From NCBI RefSeq assembly GCF_036227325.1, contig NZ_CP109467.1, forward strand, positions 7,874,001 through 7,938,000: a stretch of DNA of 64,000 nt. Direction: 5' to 3'. Both the position numbers and the translations under genes were made by a program. Position 1 is the stretch's first letter; each line of letters begins with the position of its first letter. This DNA comes from Streptomyces sp. NBC_01465 (lineage in GTDB: Bacteria > Actinomycetota > Actinomycetes > Streptomycetales > Streptomycetaceae). The notes below the pieces were generated by a model. It was not told the DNA's origin. It made no database searches and saw nothing but the letters and a program-made list of their open reading frames with translations. This document shows, in pieces, positions 61,625 to 64,000 of the stretch.

Positions 61625-62853
61625 TGTCCCGCTCGAAAATACGATTCGCGGCTGTGGCCTGCACGTTTGCTGATCCCGGCGAAGCGGGCTCGACTGCTCT
61701 GGGACGATCTGCGGATGTCGATGTCGGTTGTCACCGCGCTGGTCCGGAATCTGATCACGGTGCCTGCTGCGGTGCTGCGCAGCCACATGGCCAAGGACGC
61801 GGAAGTGCTGGCATTGCGCCACGAGAACGCGGTGCTGCGCCGTCAGATCGCCCGGGTCCGCTACGAGCCCGCCGACCGGATCTGGCTGGCGGTCCTGTCC
61901 GGGCTGGTCCCGCGGGAGCGCTGGCGCCAGGTCTTCGCGGTCACCCCGACCACGTTGCTGGCCTGGCACCGCCAACTCGTCGCCGGGAAGTGGACGTTCA
62001 CCTCTCGTCGCCGTCCGGGCCGACCCCGCACGGCGCCCACCATCAGGCAATTGATCCTGCGGTTGGCCCAAGAGAACAGCAGCTGGGGCCACCGCCGGAT
62101 CCAGGGCGAACTCGCGCGCCTGGGCCACCCGATCGCCCCGTCCACGGTCTGGCAGATCCTGCAGGACGCCGGCATTGACCCGGCCCCGCAGCGCTCCGGC
62201 CCGACCTGGCGCCAGTTCCTGAAGGCCCAGGCCCACGGCATCCTCGCCGCTGACTTCCTGCACCTCGACACCATCTCGCTCCAGCGCCTGTACGCCTTGG
62301 TCTTCATCGAGCACGGCACCCGCCGCGCCCACCTCGCCGGCGTCACCGCCCACCCCACCGCCCAGTGGACCGCCCAGCAGGCCAGGAACCTCACCATGAC
62401 GTTGGGGTGCCGCATGGACTCGCTGCGCTTCCTGCTTCGGGATCGGGATACGAAGTACACCCGCACCTTCGACGCCGTCTTCAAGGCCGACGACGTGGAG
62501 ATCCTGCTCAGTCCGCCCCGGGCGCCGAGGGCCAACGCGATCTGCGAGAGAGTCGTGGGTACCCTCCGCCGCGAGGTACTCGACCGGATCCTGATCTACA
62601 ACGAGGCCCACGCCGTGGCAGTAATGACCCAGTACATCCGGCACTACAACCGGCACCGCCCCCACCAATCCCGGCAGCAACTGCCCCCGGACAGGCCCGA
62701 ATCACCCGCCCCGGTCACCGTGACCGACCTCCAGACCCACGGGATCCGGCGACGGTCCGTCCTGGGGGGCTTGATCAACGAGTACCACCACGCCGCCTGA
62801 TGGAACGGCATCGCCGCAGCGCGCACCACTGAATCGCATTTTCGAGCGGCACA
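61625..62853 (+). mobile_element. Insertion sequence with 23-bp terminal inverted repeats, about 1.23 kb
   Basis: Left end 61625-61647 and right end 62831-62853 match on opposite strands (TGT(C/G)CCGCTCGAAAAT, then (A/G)CGATTC) with two mismatches; both outer ends begin TGT. A single transposase gene fills the element. No target duplication is visible in the bases beside the ends. It resembles integrase-core DDE insertion sequences (IS481/IS3-like), family not settled. Confidence 0.8.
61667..62800 (+). CDS. Integrase-core DDE transposase
   Basis: Transposase of 377 aa. A helix-turn-helix region (RIQGELARLGHPIAPSTVWQ) precedes the catalytic core. The DDE residues appear in ILAADFLHLDTI (D), FLLRDRDTKYTRTFD (D) and RANAICERVVGTLRREV (E). 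TQYIRHYNRHRPHQSRQQLP is the usual end of IS481/IS3-type cores. The start is uncertain: MLIPAKRARLLWDDL (ATG position 61667) or the MSMSVV methionines slightly downstream. No frame lesion, so the copy may be active. Confidence 0.88.
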   Translation: MLIPAKRARLLWDDLRMSMSVVTALVRNLITVPAAVLRSHMAKDAEVLALRHENAVLRRQIARVRYEPADRIWLAVLSGLVPRERWRQVFAVTPTTLLAWHRQLVAGKWTFTSRRRPGRPRTAPTIRQLILRLAQENSSWGHRRIQGELARLGHPIAPSTVWQILQDAGIDPAPQRSGPTWRQFLKAQAHGILAADFLHLDTISLQRLYALVFIEHGTRRAHLAGVTAHPTAQWTAQQARNLTMTLGCRMDSLRFLLRDRDTKYTRTFDAVFKADDVEILLSPPRAPRANAICERVVGTLRREVLDRILIYNEAHAVAVMTQYIRHYNRHRPHQSRQQLPPDRPESPAPVTVTDLQTHGIRRRSVLGGLINEYHHAA

Positions 62854-63420
62854 GCATCCCGTGCTGAGCGTGTTCGAGGCCATAGCCTGGCTGCCGCTGA
62901 CCCCGCACCCCCCGTTGAACGCCTGATCGACTACACGGCTGAGGAGATCCGCCGACTGCTCCACCAGACCGTACGGCACGTCCACCAGCACCCCGCCGTG
63001 ATCGCCGCCCAGTCGCTTGGCGCAGAACCCACCAAACCATCGCAAAACGCATCCACTGCCGGCAGCGACGACAACGAGCTCTCGAAACTCCCCTGTAGTA
63101 CAGGGACCGCTTCGCCAGTCGTTCGGCCGTGGAGCAATTCTTCCAGGCGAGGGGAAGGCAGGGAGCCGACCGGCTCGATCAACTGCGGCAGTCGAGCTCC
63201 GATGAGACGACGCGACCAACGGCTAACCGAACACCAAGATCATAAGAAGGGCGAGCTCGGCAGGCTCGCGCAGCATCCGGCCGCCGTTCGAGTGGGGTCC
63301 AGCGTGCCGAGCATGGGGCAATCAGGCGGCTCCGGGAATAGCGAGCGTGTTCGCGCACGCCTAATTACGGACACATGAGAGCTTTCGCCTATTGTCCGGT
63401 ATGCGGAGGTAATGCAGGTT
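62854..63420 (+). pseudogene. Intergenic region with a frameshifted transposase 3' scrap (62885-63100)
   Basis: ERLIDYTAEEIRRLLHQTVR is readable in one frame, and WRRTHQTIAKRIHCRQRRQR in the next frame after a shift near 63000. The two together look like the C-terminus of an IS4/IS701-like transposase (helix ending, then a WRRxHQ tail). No other piece of it is present. The following 300 bp up to the next gene contain nothing I can annotate besides its ribosome-binding site; the family call is tentative. Confidence 0.45.
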
Positions 63421-64000
63421 ATGCGCCAAAAAGCGTCGAGCAGGCGTCGATACGGAATCCCCAGATGGGCGTCAGCGGTAGCGCTGGCACTCGGCGTCGC
63501 AGTCGCCTCTGCGGGCGTGGTGCCCTCCGCTTCCGCGCTCAAGCCGAACGACCGTGGACCGAGGGCGAAGTCTGCCGTGACCACCGCCGCCGCCGGAAAG
63601 GCCGGAGGCTCGCGGGCTGCACGCAGGGCCGACGTTCCGTCGGCACCGGTCACGGTGTACGCCGAGGACTTCGAGAACGTCGCCGCAGGCTCGGAACCGG
63701 TGCTGCTGACCTCCTACCAGGGCACGTCGGGCATGAAGTACACCGCCGACCCCGCCTGGCTCCAGGACTGCAACGGATGGGTGCTGAACAAGGCGGACTC
63801 GGAGACCTTCGCGCCGGGACTGAGGGAGTGCGAGAACTCGTTCTTCTGGACCGAGCTGCGTGACATCACCGCGGGGATCGGGTCCTACCAGGGGCGCCCG
63901 GTCCCCGACACCAACCACGCCGTGGCCGGGTTCACCAAGAACCTTTTCGTCCCGGTGGGCGCTGTGGAGTTCCAGACCGTCAGTCCGATCCCCCTGGGCT
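63421..64000 (+). CDS. Secreted surface protein, 3' end outside the window
   Basis: The ATG at 63421 has GGAGG 10 bases upstream; a nearer ATG at 63412 would be too close. The signal peptide MRQKASSRRRYGIPRW is followed by ASAVALALGVAVASAGVVPS and likely cleavage near ASA. The mature part begins with an alanine-rich low-complexity segment (about residues 45-75), then VTVYAEDFENVAAGSEPVLL, TSYQGTSGMKYTADPAWLQD and CNGWVLNKADSETF. These resemble the start of large actinobacterial exported proteins with DUF11-type or lectin-like repeats. It has no stop by base 64000. Role unknown; family assignment is inference. Confidence 0.75.
   Translation, partial: MRQKASSRRRYGIPRWASAVALALGVAVASAGVVPSASALKPNDRGPRAKSAVTTAAAGKAGGSRAARRADVPSAPVTVYAEDFENVAAGSEPVLLTSYQGTSGMKYTADPAWLQDCNGWVLNKADSETFAPGLRECENSFFWTELRDITAGIGSYQGRPVPDTNHAVAGFTKNLFVPVGAVEFQTVSPIPLG

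Overview
The window looks like a Streptomyces-type actinomycete chromosome. G+C is very high throughout, third codon positions are almost all G or C, and ribosome binding sites are GGAGG-like. GTG starts are common and TTA codons are rare. Family content is typical of the group: Tat-secreted glycosidases, DUF2510, LutABC, an actinobacterial CobF, SPFH/NAD-kinase-like genes and many TetR/LacI/ROK/LuxR regulators. I count about 50 intact or edge-truncated protein genes, one tRNA, two recognisable transposable elements, several transposase scraps and four clear pseudogenes.

Layout. 1-3506: the end of a TetR regulator, then SDR, zinc alcohol dehydrogenase and AcuI-like reductase genes in one direction. 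3517-5394: a CASTOR/POLLUX-type channel. 5520-9520: a decayed sucrose/fructan locus. Its fructokinase is intact, a LacY-type permease keeps only its C-terminal half, an ABC permease carries a nonsense codon and a frameshift, and only the C-terminus of a GH32 enzyme survives; a TnpB element sits in the middle. 9766-11314: a TetR gene and an NAD-binding oxidoreductase, divergent across two palindromic operators. 11760-24802: a carbohydrate/sugar-acid locus with a LacI regulator, a sugar ABC importer (binding protein and two permeases), a Tat-exported clan-A glycosidase, a FAD oxidoreductase with a discoidin-like tail, a Udh-like dehydrogenase, a mandelate-racemase-type dehydratase and a Tat-exported GxGYxYP protein. 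This is my best candidate for an undescribed catabolic system.

24995-29522: PhyH dioxygenase with a coupled 90-aa protein, an SPFH plus NAD-kinase-like pair whose leader is a long palindrome covering the Shine-Dalgarno, and an MFS exporter. 29641-33951: a giant LuxR regulator and a Tat phospholipase C-type phosphoesterase. 34140-37720: a sulfonate-type ABC operon with a TauD dioxygenase. 38009-42927: a ROK regulator divergent from a secreted GH31 enzyme, then a TSUP exporter. 42924-53287: mostly small or housekeeping genes, including two paralogous GNATs, a histidine kinase/response regulator pair, and a MOSC gene whose operon carries a perfect CebR-type box.

53361-58946: P450 with a TTA codon, cobK and cobF (convergent, overlapping), and lutABC. 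58924-60310: a class V aminotransferase pseudogene with at least three frame lesions. 60941-61014: tRNA-Pro(GGG) with a strong terminator, followed by an unstable zone holding unusual GCTCCCA palindromes, an IS with 23-bp inverted repeats and another transposase scrap. The window ends inside a secreted protein gene at 63421.

Coordinates of starts were chosen from ribosome-binding-site spacing and signal peptides. Family names come from motifs and remembered sequence patterns; no database search was run.
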